Counted from the first letter of the stretch, positions 1 through 9,415 are shown. The stretch is 64,000 nt of DNA from Rhizobium rhizogenes (GCF_002005205.3 NZ_CP019701.2:2046001-2110000), one strand, 5' to 3'. Notes: generated by a model from the sequence alone, not told the origin. Translations and numbers: made by a program.

Positions 1-807
1 CTCCCCCAGAAACGCCATGCCGATGGCGACACCGACCGGAACCCTGAGATAGGCCTGCGAGGTGGTGCCGACCGAGCCGAGCGTCTGCATCAGCCGGAAA
101 TAGATCATGAAGGCGAGCGCGGTCGAAAAGACGCTGAGACACACCAGCGCCGTGAGCGACGCCGCCGAGGGCGACAACGTCCAGGGCCGGTCGACGATCA
201 GGCTGACCGGCAGAAGCAGCACAGCGCCGCAGATCAGCGAACCGGCGGCCGGCATGATCGGATCAAGCCCCTTGAAGTTCTTCCCGAATATGGCCGCGCA
301 GGCATAGGAAAACGCCGCCGTGAGCACGGCGAGCTGGCTCCATATCGCCTCACCCGCACCGCTCAGCGCCTCCATGCCGATGATGAGGCACACCCCCGTC
401 ATGCCGGCAATGGTACCGAACAGCTTGCGCCCGCTCACCGCTTCATGCCGGATGACGAGCGCCGTCAGAAGAAAGGTGAAGATCGGCGTCGTTGCATTGA
501 GGATGACGGCAAGGCCGGCATCGATGCTCTGTTCCGCCCAGGCGATCAGCGTGAAGGGCAGGACGCTGTTGATGCAGGCCTGAATGAAGAACAGCCGCCA
601 TGTCGCAGGATCCTTCGGCAGCCGCAGCCCGCGCAGACGGATTACCGCCACGAGCAGCAGGCCGGCAATCAGCGTCCGCGACGCGATGAAGGTGATCGGC
701 GGTATCGTCTCCACCCCGATCTTGATGAAGGTGTAGGATGCCGCCCACAGCGTGGACAACAGGGCGAGAAGCAGCAATTCGCGGGCAATGGTGTTCTGAG
801 GGGTCAC
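1..807 (-). CDS. EamA/DMT-family permease, 3' end outside window
   Basis: Reading the minus strand from a GTG at 807 gives an uninterrupted hydrophobic protein beginning VTPQNTIARELLLLALLSTL, with two EamA-like halves and many predicted membrane helices. It keeps typical features of drug/metabolite exporters, such as a WAASYTFIK stretch in helix 1 and WAEQSIDAGLAVILNATTP near the end of the first repeat. No ATG fits in this frame near the start, so GTG is the best choice although the ribosome site is weak. The stop codon lies beyond base 1, so the gene is partial. Substrate unknown; inner-membrane efflux of a metabolite or amino acid is the family expectation. Confidence 0.85.
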   Translation of the reverse strand, partial: MTPQNTIARELLLLALLSTLWAASYTFIKIGVETIPPITFIASRTLIAGLLLVAVIRLRGLRLPKDPATWRLFFIQACINSVLPFTLIAWAEQSIDAGLAVILNATTPIFTFLLTALVIRHEAVSGRKLFGTIAGMTGVCLIIGMEALSGAGEAIWSQLAVLTAAFSYACAAIFGKNFKGLDPIMPAAGSLICGAVLLLPVSLIVDRPWTLSPSAASLTALVCLSVFSTALAFMIYFRLMQTLGSVGTTSQAYLRVPVGVAIGMAFLGE

Positions 808-972
808 GGATCGATTTTCCAACTGCGTTCAGGATGAACCGTTCCTAACCCGAAAACAACCATCCGTGCTTCGGCGGCGGCCGAAGTTTCCACCCATTTT
901 CAAAAAGAAGTCCCGCATGGCCTGACCATGCGGGGCTTCAGGAAAGAAATCGATGACGATCCGCAGGCCGGA

Positions 973-1362
973 TCAGGCCCGGCGCTCATCCACCGAGAAA
1001 GCTCCCGGACCGGCAAAGACGAAATAGAGGAACACGAAGCAGAACAGGATGGCCGCATCGCCGCCATTCAGGGCCGGGAAGAAATTCTGCGGCGCATGCG
1101 CCATGAAATAGGCGACGGCCATCTGACCGGACAGGATGAAGGCGACCGGCCGCGTGAACAGGCCGATCAGCACCAGAATGCCGCCGACAAATTCCAGAAG
1201 CGCCGCCACCAGCATCAGGGTCGGCAGGGAACCCTGCATCTGCGATGCCGGAAAGCCGAACAGCTTCTGCGTCCCATGTTCGATGAAAAGCAGCGCTGCG
1301 ACGATGCGCAGGACCGCAAGAGCATGAGGCCGGTAGCGGGAGAGATTGTCGAAAGTTGCCAT
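973..1362 (-). CDS. DoxX family membrane protein
   Basis: A 129-residue protein starting MATFDNLSRYRPHALAVLRI, preceded by a GGGGA ribosome site. Four hydrophobic segments and the motif FIEHGTQKLFGFP match the DoxX family, whose usual length is 120-150 residues. An upstream in-frame ATG at 1470 would add 36 residues of unlikely composition and is rejected. DoxX proteins sit in the inner membrane; some take part in thiol or oxidative-stress complexes, but the role of this one cannot be told from sequence. It stands alone between an exporter and a cell-wall enzyme. Confidence 0.88.
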   Translation of the reverse strand: MATFDNLSRYRPHALAVLRIVAALLFIEHGTQKLFGFPASQMQGSLPTLMLVAALLEFVGGILVLIGLFTRPVAFILSGQMAVAYFMAHAPQNFFPALNGGDAAILFCFVFLYFVFAGPGAFSVDERRA

Positions 1363-1602
1363 GTTGATGTGTCCCCGTTGAAGTGATGAAGCGCCGGCAG
1401 GGCGCGTTGGCACGTTTATGGATACACGCCCCCAAGAGCGGAAATCACGTTTCCGATATTGCAGGACCACCTAAAATAAGCAAAAGTCGATTTTCTACAA
1501 ATAGTTGATTTCACCGTATGAAATTTGGATCGATCCGGAGAAATCAACTCAAGGCTTCAGATATTTTTTCATGCAGCAAAGGCGGAAAACTCCGCCCTCA
1601 CC

Positions 1603-2220
1603 TCACGCCTGCAGCACGACGACCCTCGAACCGACCGGCACGCGACTATAGAGATCGATGATGTCGTGGTTCAGCATGCGGATGCAGCCGCTCGACATGG
1701 CGTGGCCGATGGATTGCGGCTGATTGGTGCCATGCAGGCGGAACATAGTGTCATTGCCGCTGCGATAGAGGTAGAGCGCACGCGCGCCAAGCGGGTTGTT
1801 CGGGCCGCCTGCCATGCCGCCGGCAAATTTCAGGTTGCGCGGATCACGGCGCATCATGTTCGCGGTGGGCGTCCAGGAGGGCCACTCTGCCTTGCGGCCA
1901 ATATAGGCGTCACCCTTGAGTGCCAGGCCCTGACGGCCAACGCCCACACCGTAGCGCATGGCGCGCCCGCCGCCCATAACATAATAGAGCCGCCGCGCCG
2001 GCGTATCCACGACAACCGTTCCGGCCGGATGGCTGGTGTCATAGGCAACTTCCTGGCGGCGCAGTTCCGGCTTGACCTTGTCGAGATGCATGGCGGGAAG
2101 CGGGAATTTCTCCTCCGGCTTTGCCGCATAATTCAACCTTTGCTGGCCAATGCCGGTATTGGCGCAGCCAGCCAGAAACAGCGGCAATCCGAACAGAACA
2201 CCACGACGTGAAATAGACAT
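1603..2220 (-). CDS. L,D-transpeptidase (YkuD) lipoprotein
   Basis: About 205 residues from the ATG at 2220, which follows a GGCGGGGG ribosome site; the longer start at 2274 lacks this. The N-terminus MSISRRGVLFGLPLFLAGC has a twin-arginine-like pair, a hydrophobic core and a lipobox cysteine, so it is probably a lipoprotein. The YkuD catalytic signature is complete: HGTNQP followed by SSGCIRM, with the active cysteine in the latter. The family makes 3-3 peptidoglycan cross-links or attaches proteins to peptidoglycan in the periplasm. L,D-transpeptidases are numerous in Agrobacterium and matter for polar growth; the specific role here is unknown. Confidence 0.92.
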   Translation of the reverse strand: MSISRRGVLFGLPLFLAGCANTGIGQQRLNYAAKPEEKFPLPAMHLDKVKPELRRQEVAYDTSHPAGTVVVDTPARRLYYVMGGGRAMRYGVGVGRQGLALKGDAYIGRKAEWPSWTPTANMMRRDPRNLKFAGGMAGGPNNPLGARALYLYRSGNDTMFRLHGTNQPQSIGHAMSSGCIRMLNHDIIDLYSRVPVGSRVVVLQA

Positions 2221-2298
2221 ATAACCCCCGCCAAATCTTTGGATTAACGAGAGGTATAATTTTATGGTTAACAAACCCCTAATATGAGGTTGCAGTAA

Positions 2299-3195
2299 TT
2301 AACCTGCCGCAACCGACGCGGCAGGTTTGCGGTTGGCAAGGTAAACCCCCGTCACCGCCAGAACGGTGCCGGCAATCATGGCCGGCGTCAGCGTTTCTCC
2401 GAAAAGCAGCGCGGCCTCGACGGCGGCAAGCGGCGGCACGAGATAAATCAGCGAAGCCGCGCGCGACACCTGCCCGCGCCGGATGAGATAAAGAAGCAGA
2501 GCCACGGCGCCGATGGAGATCGCGCCGACCGACCAGCCGAGGGTCGCCGCGAGCCCGAGGCTCCAGTCCACATGCCCGTCCTCCAGAAAAAATGCGAAGG
2601 GGATGGTGACCAGCAGCGCGCCGACATATTGCAGCGTCGCCACCGCCATGATGTTTCCGCCATGGACATATTTCTTCTGGTAGAGCGTGCCATAGGTCAC
2701 CGACACCATGCCCAGCACATTCACCGCCACGGCATAAAGCGGCACGGACATGCCGAACGCGCCCGACGCCATGACCTTCGGCAGAACGGCAATCGCGATA
2801 CCCGCAAAACCAAGCAGCAGACCCGCGCGCTGCAGCGGCGAAATCCTTTCGCCGATCATGAAACGGGCGGCCACAGCCGTCATCAGCGGCTGCAGACCGG
2901 CGATGATGCCGCCGATCGCGGCCGGCACGCCCTGCCCTATCGCCCACCAGATCATGCCGAGATAAATGCCGTGCAGGAACACGCCGGACAGGATCGCCCG
3001 CAGGACATCGGCACGCTGCTTCGGCCACGAAATGGCGGACAGCCGGCAGATCGCCCATAATATCAGGCCGGCCAGCAGATAGCGCAGACAGAGAAACGTC
3101 AGCGGCCCGGTATAATAGACGGCATATTTGGCGGTGACCCAGCCGGTCGACCAGAGAAAGACGAAAATGGCCGGAGCCAGGCGGTCGAGCGACAT
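2299..3195 (-). CDS. EamA/DMT-family transporter
   Basis: A 298-residue protein starting MSLDRLAPAIFVFLWSTGWV, with about ten hydrophobic helices in two EamA repeats, the full length for the family. GGGGATG lies just upstream of the ATG at 3195; an upstream in-frame ATG at 3255 would add unlikely sequence. It ends with the typical second repeat (GETLTPAMIAGTVLAVTGVY). Likely an inner-membrane exporter of small metabolites; substrate unknown. Monocistronic by spacing. Confidence 0.9.
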   Translation of the reverse strand: MSLDRLAPAIFVFLWSTGWVTAKYAVYYTGPLTFLCLRYLLAGLILWAICRLSAISWPKQRADVLRAILSGVFLHGIYLGMIWWAIGQGVPAAIGGIIAGLQPLMTAVAARFMIGERISPLQRAGLLLGFAGIAIAVLPKVMASGAFGMSVPLYAVAVNVLGMVSVTYGTLYQKKYVHGGNIMAVATLQYVGALLVTIPFAFFLEDGHVDWSLGLAATLGWSVGAISIGAVALLLYLIRRGQVSRAASLIYLVPPLAAVEAALLFGETLTPAMIAGTVLAVTGVYLANRKPAASVAAG

Positions 3196-3681
3196 GGGAA
3201 CATCCCCTGTGCCGCATGATACCGCCTGTCGGACATTGCCCGGGACGCAGGACATGCAGCGAATTGATATTGCGGCCTACGCACAAAGGCGAATGATCGA
3301 ACCCGGTGCCGTGCGGACCACACAGTCAGGACAGTCAGGCCCGGATCGTTTGCCAAGGCGGTATCGCCATCGTCGCCAAAGGTCAAAGGCGTTTTCGTGA
3401 TCGCATCTTTCAGATTTTCTGATGCGACTTCCATGATCCATCAACCGAAAGCGAACGAGTAAATTTTGTGCATTCGCCCAGCGCACGGACAGCGCGCCCA
3501 TGCCCTTTCACGCCGCCCCGCCGCGCAACCATTTCGACGATGCCGCATTTATAGGCTGAAACCGAAAAAACGCTTCTTTTTTAAAACTCTAGGGCGACAA
3601 AAAATCTTCATGAGGAGGTCCGCATAGTTCTTGCATTGCCTTTGGCCTTGTATTCATATGGTAAAAAAGGGGACATAGAAG
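3196..3681. other. Intergenic region, 486 bp
   Basis: No gene is supported here. The last 180 bases are AT-richer and should carry the promoter of the ATP-grasp operon. AGGGGA near 3669 acts as the ribosome site for its TTG start. A minus-strand reading frame in the region has no family resemblance. Confidence 0.5.
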
Positions 3682-5091
3682 TTGGCATTTGACGAAATGA
3701 TAAATGCGGACAACACTCCGCGAAGCCCATATGAAAACTATAACGAGTGGTACAGCCGACAGGACAGGTCGCACCTGATCCAGAAATCAAAAGACGCGGA
3801 AAACATCTTTCGGAAAACCGGTATTACTTTCGCAGTCTATGGCCACGCCGACAGTTCGGAAAAACTGATCCCCTTCGATATCATCCCGCGCATCATCTCC
3901 GGACGTGAGTGGCGCAAACTGGCCCAGGGCATCGAACAACGCGTCCTCGCCCTCAATGCTTTCCTCGACGATATCTACCACAAGCAGGAAATCATCCGCG
4001 CCGGCCGCATTCCCCGCGAAATCATCGAGAGGAACGAAGCCTTCCTGCCGGAAATGATCGGCTTCACTCCGCCCGGCGGCGTTTATACCCACATTGTCGG
4101 CACCGACATCGTCCGCACCGGCGAAGACCAGTTCTACGTTCTGGAAGACAATGCCCGCACGCCTTCCGGTGTCAGCTACATGCTGGAAAACCGCGAAACG
4201 ATGATGCAGATGTTCCCGGAACTCTTCCATGAGAACCGGGTACGGCGGGTGGAGGACTATCCTTACCTCCTGCGCCAGTCCCTCGCTTCGCTTGCCCCTC
4301 CCGGCTGTTCCGGCAAGCCGCGCGTCGCGGTGCTGACGCCCGGCATCTATAACTCCGCCTATTACGAACACTCCTTCCTCGCCGACATGATGGGCGTGGA
4401 ACTGGTGGAAGGTTCCGACCTGCGCGTCATGGACGGCAAGGTCAAGATGCGCACCACCCGCGGTTATGAGGCCATCGACGTGCTTTACCGCCGCGTCGAC
4501 GACGACTTCCTCGACCCGCTGACCTTCCGGCCGGATTCGGCGCTGGGCGTGCCCGGCATCATGGATGTCTATCGCGCCGGCAACATCACCATCGCCAATG
4601 CCCCCGGCACCGGCATTTCCGACGACAAGGCGATCTATTCCTACATGCCCGAGATCGTCGAATTCTACACCGGTCGCAAGCCGCTTCTCGAAAACGTGCC
4701 GACCTGGCGCTGTTCGGAGCCGGACAGCCTGAAATACGTGCTCGACAACCTCGCCGATCTCGTCGTCAAGGAAGTCCACGGTTCGGGCGGCTACGGCATG
4801 CTGGTCGGCCCCACGGCGACGAAACGCGAACGGGCGCTGTTTGCGGAAAAGCTCAAAGCCCGTCCCGCCAATTACATCGCGCAGCCGACGCTGTCGCTGT
4901 CCACCGTGCCGATCATGGTGAAGAACGGCATCGCGCCGCGCCATGTCGATCTGCGCCCCTATGTGCTCGTCTCGGACAAGGTGCAGATCATTCCCGGCGG
5001 CCTGACCCGTGTTGCGCTGAAAAAGGGCTCGCTGGTGGTCAATTCCAGCCAGGGCGGCGGCACCAAGGACACCTGGGTACTGGAGGATTAA
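3682..5091 (+). CDS. Circularly permuted ATP-grasp protein
   Basis: A 469-residue protein starting at a TTG (LAFDEMINADN) preceded by AGGGGA. It matches the circularly permuted ATP-grasp type 2 family (DUF404/DUF407 region): IVGTDIVRTGEDQFYVLEDNARTPSGVS in the first half (shown split as IVGTDIVRTGEDQ and FYVLEDNARTPSGVS) and VVKEVHGSGGYGMLVGP, DLRPYVLV near the C-terminus. The family is thought to ligate amino acids or small peptides using ATP; it is nearly always linked with alpha-E and transglutaminase genes, as it is here (4 bases to the next gene). The exact product is not known. Confidence 0.92.
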   Translation: MAFDEMINADNTPRSPYENYNEWYSRQDRSHLIQKSKDAENIFRKTGITFAVYGHADSSEKLIPFDIIPRIISGREWRKLAQGIEQRVLALNAFLDDIYHKQEIIRAGRIPREIIERNEAFLPEMIGFTPPGGVYTHIVGTDIVRTGEDQFYVLEDNARTPSGVSYMLENRETMMQMFPELFHENRVRRVEDYPYLLRQSLASLAPPGCSGKPRVAVLTPGIYNSAYYEHSFLADMMGVELVEGSDLRVMDGKVKMRTTRGYEAIDVLYRRVDDDFLDPLTFRPDSALGVPGIMDVYRAGNITIANAPGTGISDDKAIYSYMPEIVEFYTGRKPLLENVPTWRCSEPDSLKYVLDNLADLVVKEVHGSGGYGMLVGPTATKRERALFAEKLKARPANYIAQPTLSLSTVPIMVKNGIAPRHVDLRPYVLVSDKVQIIPGGLTRVALKKGSLVVNSSQGGGTKDTWVLED

Positions 5092-5094
5092 GCC

Positions 5095-6036
5095 ATGCTG
5101 GGCAGAACGGCAAACGGGCTCTACTGGATGTTCCGGTACATCGAGCGCGCTGAAAACATCGCCCGGCTGATCGATGCGGGCCTGCGCGTTTCGCTGACAC
5201 GCAGCGGCAGCGGCGACGAGGACTGGGATGGCGTGCTGCAAAGTGCGGGCGTGCGCGAAGCCTTCCTTGAAATGCACAAGAAGGTGACGGCAGCCGATGC
5301 GATCGACTACCTGCTGCGGGAAAAATCGAACCCCTCCAGCGTCATGTCCTGCATCGAGGCGGGCCGCAACAATGCCCGCATGGTGCGCACGGCGCTGACG
5401 CGCGAGACATGGGAAGCCACCAACGAATTCTGGATCGAGCTGAAGAACATTCTCGGCCGCAAGCTCAACCATGCCGAACTGCCGCAGACCATCGATGTCA
5501 TCAAACATCGCGCCGGCCTGGTGCGCGGCGCCTTCCACGGCTCGATGCTGCGCAACGATCTTTATAACTTCTCCCGCATCGGCACCTTCATCGAGCGCGC
5601 CGACAACACGGCACGCATTCTCGACGTCAAATATTACGTGCTGCTGCCGGCGGTGGCGCATGTGGGGTCGTCGCTTGACAATGCGCAGTGGGAATCCATC
5701 CTGCGCTCGGTCTCGGCGCACCGCTCCTATGGCTGGGTCTACGATGCGGAATACAAGCCGGCCAATATTGCCGACTTCCTCATTCTCAACGGCCGCATGC
5801 CGCGCTCGCTGGCCTATTGTTACGAGAAGATCGCCAGCAACCTCAACTACATCGCCGAGGATTACGGCGAGAGGCACAAGGCGCACGACACCGCCGAGAG
5901 CATTCGCGACAGCCTGCGCGCGACCACTATCGGCCGGGTAATGGACGAGGGCCTGCACGAATTTCTGGAAAGATTCGTCAACCGCAACGGGCAACTGGGA
6001 CAGGAAATCACGGAAGGCTACCGCTTTTATCAATAA
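5095..6036 (+). CDS. Alpha-E domain protein
   Basis: 313 residues, almost entirely predicted alpha helix, starting MLGRTANGLYWMFRYIERAENIARLIDAG. The N-terminal segment (LGRTANGLYWMFRYIERAEN) and the later FIERADNTARILDVKYY are hallmarks of the alpha-E (DUF403) family. It begins 4 bases after the ATP-grasp gene and is surely co-translated with it. The family is a proposed partner of the ATP-grasp ligase in a peptide-synthesis or tagging system; no enzymatic residues are recognisable. Confidence 0.92.
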   Translation: MLGRTANGLYWMFRYIERAENIARLIDAGLRVSLTRSGSGDEDWDGVLQSAGVREAFLEMHKKVTAADAIDYLLREKSNPSSVMSCIEAGRNNARMVRTALTRETWEATNEFWIELKNILGRKLNHAELPQTIDVIKHRAGLVRGAFHGSMLRNDLYNFSRIGTFIERADNTARILDVKYYVLLPAVAHVGSSLDNAQWESILRSVSAHRSYGWVYDAEYKPANIADFLILNGRMPRSLAYCYEKIASNLNYIAEDYGERHKAHDTAESIRDSLRATTIGRVMDEGLHEFLERFVNRNGQLGQEITEGYRFYQ

Positions 6037-6057
6037 GCGCGTGGACGGGGACAGCTT

Positions 6058-6879
6058 ATGCGTCTGAAAATCACCCATACGACGGAATATGTCTATGACG
6101 AGCCGATGCCCTATGCGTTGCAGCGGCTGCGCCTGACACCACAGACTGGCCCAAGCCAGACGGTGGAGAACTGGGATGTCTCGGTCGATGGCGCCACCGT
6201 CGAAGTGACCTATGACGACCACTTCGGCAACCGCGTTGCGCTGGTGGAAACCGAAGGCCCGCAAAAGCGTGTGAAGGTCGTGGCAAGCGGCACGGTGAGC
6301 ACGCAAGACAAGGCCGGCGTGTTCGGACACCATATCGGCAACGCGCCACTGTGGCTCTTCCAGCGCGAGACTGCGCGGACCAAGCCGGGAAAACTGGTGC
6401 GCGAGCTGGTGAAGGCAAGCGCCGGCGAAAGCGAGCTTGCCCGCCTGCATAGTCTTATGGAGAACATTCACCACAAGGTGGACTATGTGCCCGGCGCAAC
6501 CGACATCGAAACCACCGCCGAAGCGGCGCTGGAAGCGGGCAAGGGCGTCTGCCAGGACCACGCCCATATCCTGATTTCCGCCGCCCGGCTGATGGGGCTG
6601 CCGGCCCGTTATGTTTCCGGTTATCTGATGATGGAAGAGGTGGAGGAGCAGACCGCCACCCACGCCTGGGCCGAGGTGTATCTTCAGGGGCTGGGCTGGG
6701 TTGGTTTCGACGCCGCCAACAATATCTGCCCGGACGACCGCTATGTGCGCATCGCATCCGGCCTCTGCTACCGCGACTGCGCGCCGATATCAGGCATGCG
6801 CATCGGCCCGGCCGGCGAGACACTCAGCGTGTCTGTCACCGTGCGGCAATCGCAGAGCCAGAGCCAGTCGCAGAGCTGA
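6058..6879 (+). CDS. Transglutaminase-like cysteine protease-fold protein
   Basis: 273 residues. An N-terminal bacterial transglutaminase-like domain (MRLKITHTTEYVYDEPMPYA) is followed by the papain-like core: the catalytic cysteine in GKGVCQDHAHI, the histidine in THAWAEVYL and the aspartate in VGFDAANN. It is the third gene of the ATP-grasp/alpha-E operon (21 bases after alpha-E). The family may cleave or form isopeptide bonds on the product of its partners. The C-terminus ends in a Gln-Ser repeat encoded by a short hexanucleotide tandem, a possible source of length variation. Confidence 0.92.
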   Translation: MRLKITHTTEYVYDEPMPYALQRLRLTPQTGPSQTVENWDVSVDGATVEVTYDDHFGNRVALVETEGPQKRVKVVASGTVSTQDKAGVFGHHIGNAPLWLFQRETARTKPGKLVRELVKASAGESELARLHSLMENIHHKVDYVPGATDIETTAEAALEAGKGVCQDHAHILISAARLMGLPARYVSGYLMMEEVEEQTATHAWAEVYLQGLGWVGFDAANNICPDDRYVRIASGLCYRDCAPISGMRIGPAGETLSVSVTVRQSQSQSQSQS

Positions 6880-6883
6880 GACC

Positions 6884-7480
6884 ATGGCCGCCAAGGACGA
6901 GGATACAATCGGTTTCTACACCGATAATGCCAGCACCTACACCGCCCGGGGGCAGGCGGCGGACCGTCCGCATCTGGAGACATTTCTGGCGCGGCTGCCG
7001 GAGGGCGCGAGCATTCTCGAACTGGGATGCGGCGGCGGGCAGGACAGCGAATTCATGCTGGCTGCCGGTTTCGACGTTCATCCCACCGATGGAACGCCCG
7101 AAATCGCGAAAGCGGCGGAAGCCCGGCTCGGCATTCCCGTCAGGACCTTGCTGTTCGAGAATATCGACGACAGTGAACGCCATGACGGCGTCTGGGCCAA
7201 TGCTTGCCTGCTGCATGTGCCGCGCCCCGCACTTGCCGGCATCATCGGCCGCATCCACACGGCGCTGAAACCGAGCGGCGTATTTTACGCCAGCTTCAAG
7301 GCCGGAAAGGCCGAAGGCCGCGACACATTCGGCCGTTATTACAACTATCCGTCGAAAGCCTGGCTTGAAGATGTCTACGGGCAGTTTGACTGGGCAAGCA
7401 TCGAGACCGAAACCCGCCAGGGCAGCGGCTACGACAACATGCCGACCGACTGGCTGCATGTGACGGCAACGAAGTCCTGA
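6884..7480 (+). CDS. Class I SAM-dependent methyltransferase
   Basis: 198 residues from the ATG at 6884 (MAAKDEDTIGFYTDNASTY), four bases after the transglutaminase stop. The motif ILELGCGGGQDSEFMLAAGF is the class I SAM-binding loop; DGVWANACLLHVPRPAL is motif post-I to II; and LKPSGVFYASFKAG is the usual strand near motif III. The substrate cannot be inferred. Its spacing suggests co-transcription with the three upstream genes. Confidence 0.88.
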   Translation: MAAKDEDTIGFYTDNASTYTARGQAADRPHLETFLARLPEGASILELGCGGGQDSEFMLAAGFDVHPTDGTPEIAKAAEARLGIPVRTLLFENIDDSERHDGVWANACLLHVPRPALAGIIGRIHTALKPSGVFYASFKAGKAEGRDTFGRYYNYPSKAWLEDVYGQFDWASIETETRQGSGYDNMPTDWLHVTATKS

Positions 7481-7597
7481 TCCATTTCCTGAACCTGCCG
7501 GTTGCGAAAGCGTCTCCCGATCGTTTAAATCGCGGCATCGACTTGCAAGCATGATCCGGCTTCAACCTGACGAAAAGAAGCCGGCCAGGAGACGGCT

Positions 7598-8062
7598 TTG
7601 TATAATATTTCCGACTATCGCGACTGCCAGTCCCATGGACCCGTCATCGCCGAACGGGTCTGGACGGCGTGGTGGCAGGATAGCAGCCTTCAGGTCGGCG
7701 ACGTCGCCGAACACCTGAAGGACATGACCAACCCCCACACGCTGCCCACCGGTTTCGTCGCCCATGATGGCGATGACTATGTCGGTTCCGCATTCCTCAT
7801 CCATTGCGACCTGGAGGAACGGCCGCAATATCTGCCGTGGGTCGCAGCACTCTGGGTGGAAGAAGGCCGACGGCGCTCAGGCGTCGCACGCGCCCTGATG
7901 CAGGCAGCGACGCAACGGGCCGCCGAACTCGGCCACCGGACCAGCTATCTCTGCTGCGGACGCGATCTCGAAACCTGTTACATCAATTGCGGCTGGACCG
8001 TTCTGGAACGCGGCGTCGGCAAACACGATCTGACCGTGCTGACGTTCAGCACGACAGGCTGA
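7598..8062 (+). CDS. GNAT family N-acetyltransferase
   Basis: 154 residues from a TTG start (LYNISDYRDCQSH) preceded by CAGGAGACGGC. The acetyl-CoA loop is visible as VEEGRRRSGVARALMQAATQ, with the following LGHRTSYLCCGRDLETCYINCGW corresponding to the C-terminal strand-helix of the fold (split here as LGHRTSYLCC and GRDLETCYINCGW). Substrate unknown. Convergent with the next acetyltransferase. Confidence 0.85.
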   Translation: MYNISDYRDCQSHGPVIAERVWTAWWQDSSLQVGDVAEHLKDMTNPHTLPTGFVAHDGDDYVGSAFLIHCDLEERPQYLPWVAALWVEEGRRRSGVARALMQAATQRAAELGHRTSYLCCGRDLETCYINCGWTVLERGVGKHDLTVLTFSTTG

Positions 8063-8089
8063 GCGGCCGGACCCGGCGCGGAAACGGCA

Positions 8090-8115
8090 GGGCCGCGCGA
8101 TCCTCCCGGCGGCCC
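8090..8115. terminator. Hairpin between convergent GNAT genes
   Basis: GGGCCGC (8090-8096) pairs with GCGGCCC (8109-8115) across a 12-base loop, followed on the plus strand by TCTTCATT. It lies between two convergent genes and is probably a terminator, although the T tract is short. Confidence 0.5.
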
Positions 8116-8126
8116 TCTTCATTCGA

Positions 8127-8639
8127 TCATTTGCCTTCGGCATCGACGCGACAGGCCATCATGATATCGTCGATTTCCCTGCCCTCGTGCAGAAATCCGC
8201 CCGGTACACATCCTATCTGCGAAAAACCGGCCCTTTTGTAGAAGTTGGCAGCGACAGGATTTTCAGCGCTTACCGCAAGCTCGATCTGGCGGATGCCCTT
8301 GTCCTTTGCAAAAGACTTCACAGCCTCCAGAAGCGCGCGGGCAATGCCCGTTCCCCGTGCCTCGGCCCGCACATAGACCATGATCAGTGTAGCCCTGTGT
8401 GCCATCTTGCTGGCACTCTGGCGCATCAACCCCATGATCCCCACCGGCGCATCATCCCAAAACGCGGCAAACACACTGTTCTGGGCCATTCGTGTACGCC
8501 ATTCGTCTGCCGTCAGCTTCTCCCAGTCCGCGGCGCTGCTCGCATAGGCCTCAGGCTCGGTGCGAAGCGCTTCGAGCCGCATCTCGCGGAAGATGGCCAC
8601 ATCCTTCTCCGTCAGGCGCCTTATGCTCGTTTCAACCAC
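8127..8639 (-). CDS. GNAT family N-acetyltransferase
   Basis: 170 residues starting MVETSIRRLTEKDVAIFREM. The acetyl-CoA pocket is seen as VRAEARGTGIARALLEAV, and the C-terminal ELAVSAENPVAANFYKRAGF is the usual GNAT ending. It is unrelated in detail to the acetyltransferase next to it. Small-molecule or protein N-acetylation is the family role; the substrate is not predictable. Confidence 0.88.
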   Translation of the reverse strand: MVETSIRRLTEKDVAIFREMRLEALRTEPEAYASSAADWEKLTADEWRTRMAQNSVFAAFWDDAPVGIMGLMRQSASKMAHRATLIMVYVRAEARGTGIARALLEAVKSFAKDKGIRQIELAVSAENPVAANFYKRAGFSQIGCVPGGFLHEGREIDDIMMACRVDAEGK

Positions 8640-8802
8640 CCTGAACTCCCTCCTTCATCGGCCATCCGTGCTGTAAGCCGTTCCGACTCCATGGCCGATC
8701 CGCCGCACCGGAGAAACAGCCGCCACAATGTTCCCATCGCCATGGCTGTGGCATATGGATATCTGACGGTACGGGAAAATTTGTCATCTTGGGAAGAGGA
8801 CG

Positions 8803-9216
8803 ATGATGAAACCACCATCTGCCATTATGGAAACAGCACTCTACACGGACGATCTCGACGCCGCCGAGGCCTTTTACCGCGATGTCTTCGGACTGGAGGT
8901 GGTGCGCAGACTGCCCGGGCAATTTGTCTTCTTCAGGTGCGGCCGGCAAATGCTGTTGATCTTCGATCCGCAGCAATCAGGCCGGGCCAATCCCGATAAT
9001 CCGATCCCGCGCCATGGTGCGGTCGGGCAAGGCCATTTCTGCTTTTATGCGAAAGATAAATCGGAAGTGGACGCGTGGAAGGCCCGCTTCGAAACACTTG
9101 GAATTCCCCTCGAGCACTACCACCGCTGGCCGAATGACAGCTATTCCGTCTATATCCGCGATCCCGCGGGCAATTCGGTGGAGGTCGGGGAAGGCAAGCT
9201 GTGGGGGTTCGAGTGA
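8803..9216 (+). CDS. VOC family (glyoxalase/bleomycin-resistance) protein
   Basis: 137 residues. Two beta-alpha-beta-beta-beta VOC modules: ALYTDDLDAAEAFYRDVFGL at the N-terminus and YIRDPAGNSVEVGEGKLW at the C-terminus, where the glutamate is the usual metal ligand. RBS GGAAGAGGACG precedes the ATG. Members are metal-dependent lyases, dioxygenases or antibiotic-binding proteins; this one is not assignable further. Confidence 0.85.
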   Translation: MMKPPSAIMETALYTDDLDAAEAFYRDVFGLEVVRRLPGQFVFFRCGRQMLLIFDPQQSGRANPDNPIPRHGAVGQGHFCFYAKDKSEVDAWKARFETLGIPLEHYHRWPNDSYSVYIRDPAGNSVEVGEGKLWGFE

Positions 9217-9270
9217 CGTCCGAGCCACCTGTCACACAAGGGCCGAGAAAGAAACCGCGATCCCCTTCTC

Positions 9271-9357
9271 CGTCATCCTCGGGCTTATCCCGGGGACCTA
9301 ACCACGTCGCGTAACATCAATCGATCGCAAATCCCCGGGCCAAGCTCAAGGATGGCG
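9271..9357. repeat. RIME-like dispersed palindromic repeat
   Basis: Two imperfect inverted arms, 9271-9297 (CGTCATCCTCGGGCTTATCC onward) and 9331-9357 (ATCCCCGGGCCAAGCTCAAG onward), flank a short centre. The CATCCTCGGGCTT core is familiar from the many intergenic palindromes of rhizobial genomes. It sits between two convergent genes (VOC protein and gguC). Confidence 0.6.
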
Positions 9358-9415
9358 CCGAGGGGGTGACGCAAGGCGCCCTCACCCTCAGCCATTTTCA
9401 TGCTCGACCCGCAGA

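Noticed and set aside
3099..3434. A minus-strand frame starting MEVASENLKDAITKTPLTF
   Set aside because: The first 40 residues look protein-like, but the frame then runs into the upstream part of the EamA gene in another frame and has no family resemblance. Could be a relic; not supported as a gene.
3787..6663. A 958-residue minus-strand open frame
   Set aside because: It is antisense to the ATP-grasp, alpha-E and transglutaminase genes, which are well supported. High-GC coding DNA often leaves a long open antisense frame; the product is His/Arg/Val-rich with no family match.
6838..6879. CRISPR-like or satellite repeat at the transglutaminase 3' end
   Set aside because: It is a short tandem of Gln and Ser codons within a coding region, too small and too simple for a CRISPR array. 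No array was seen elsewhere in the window.
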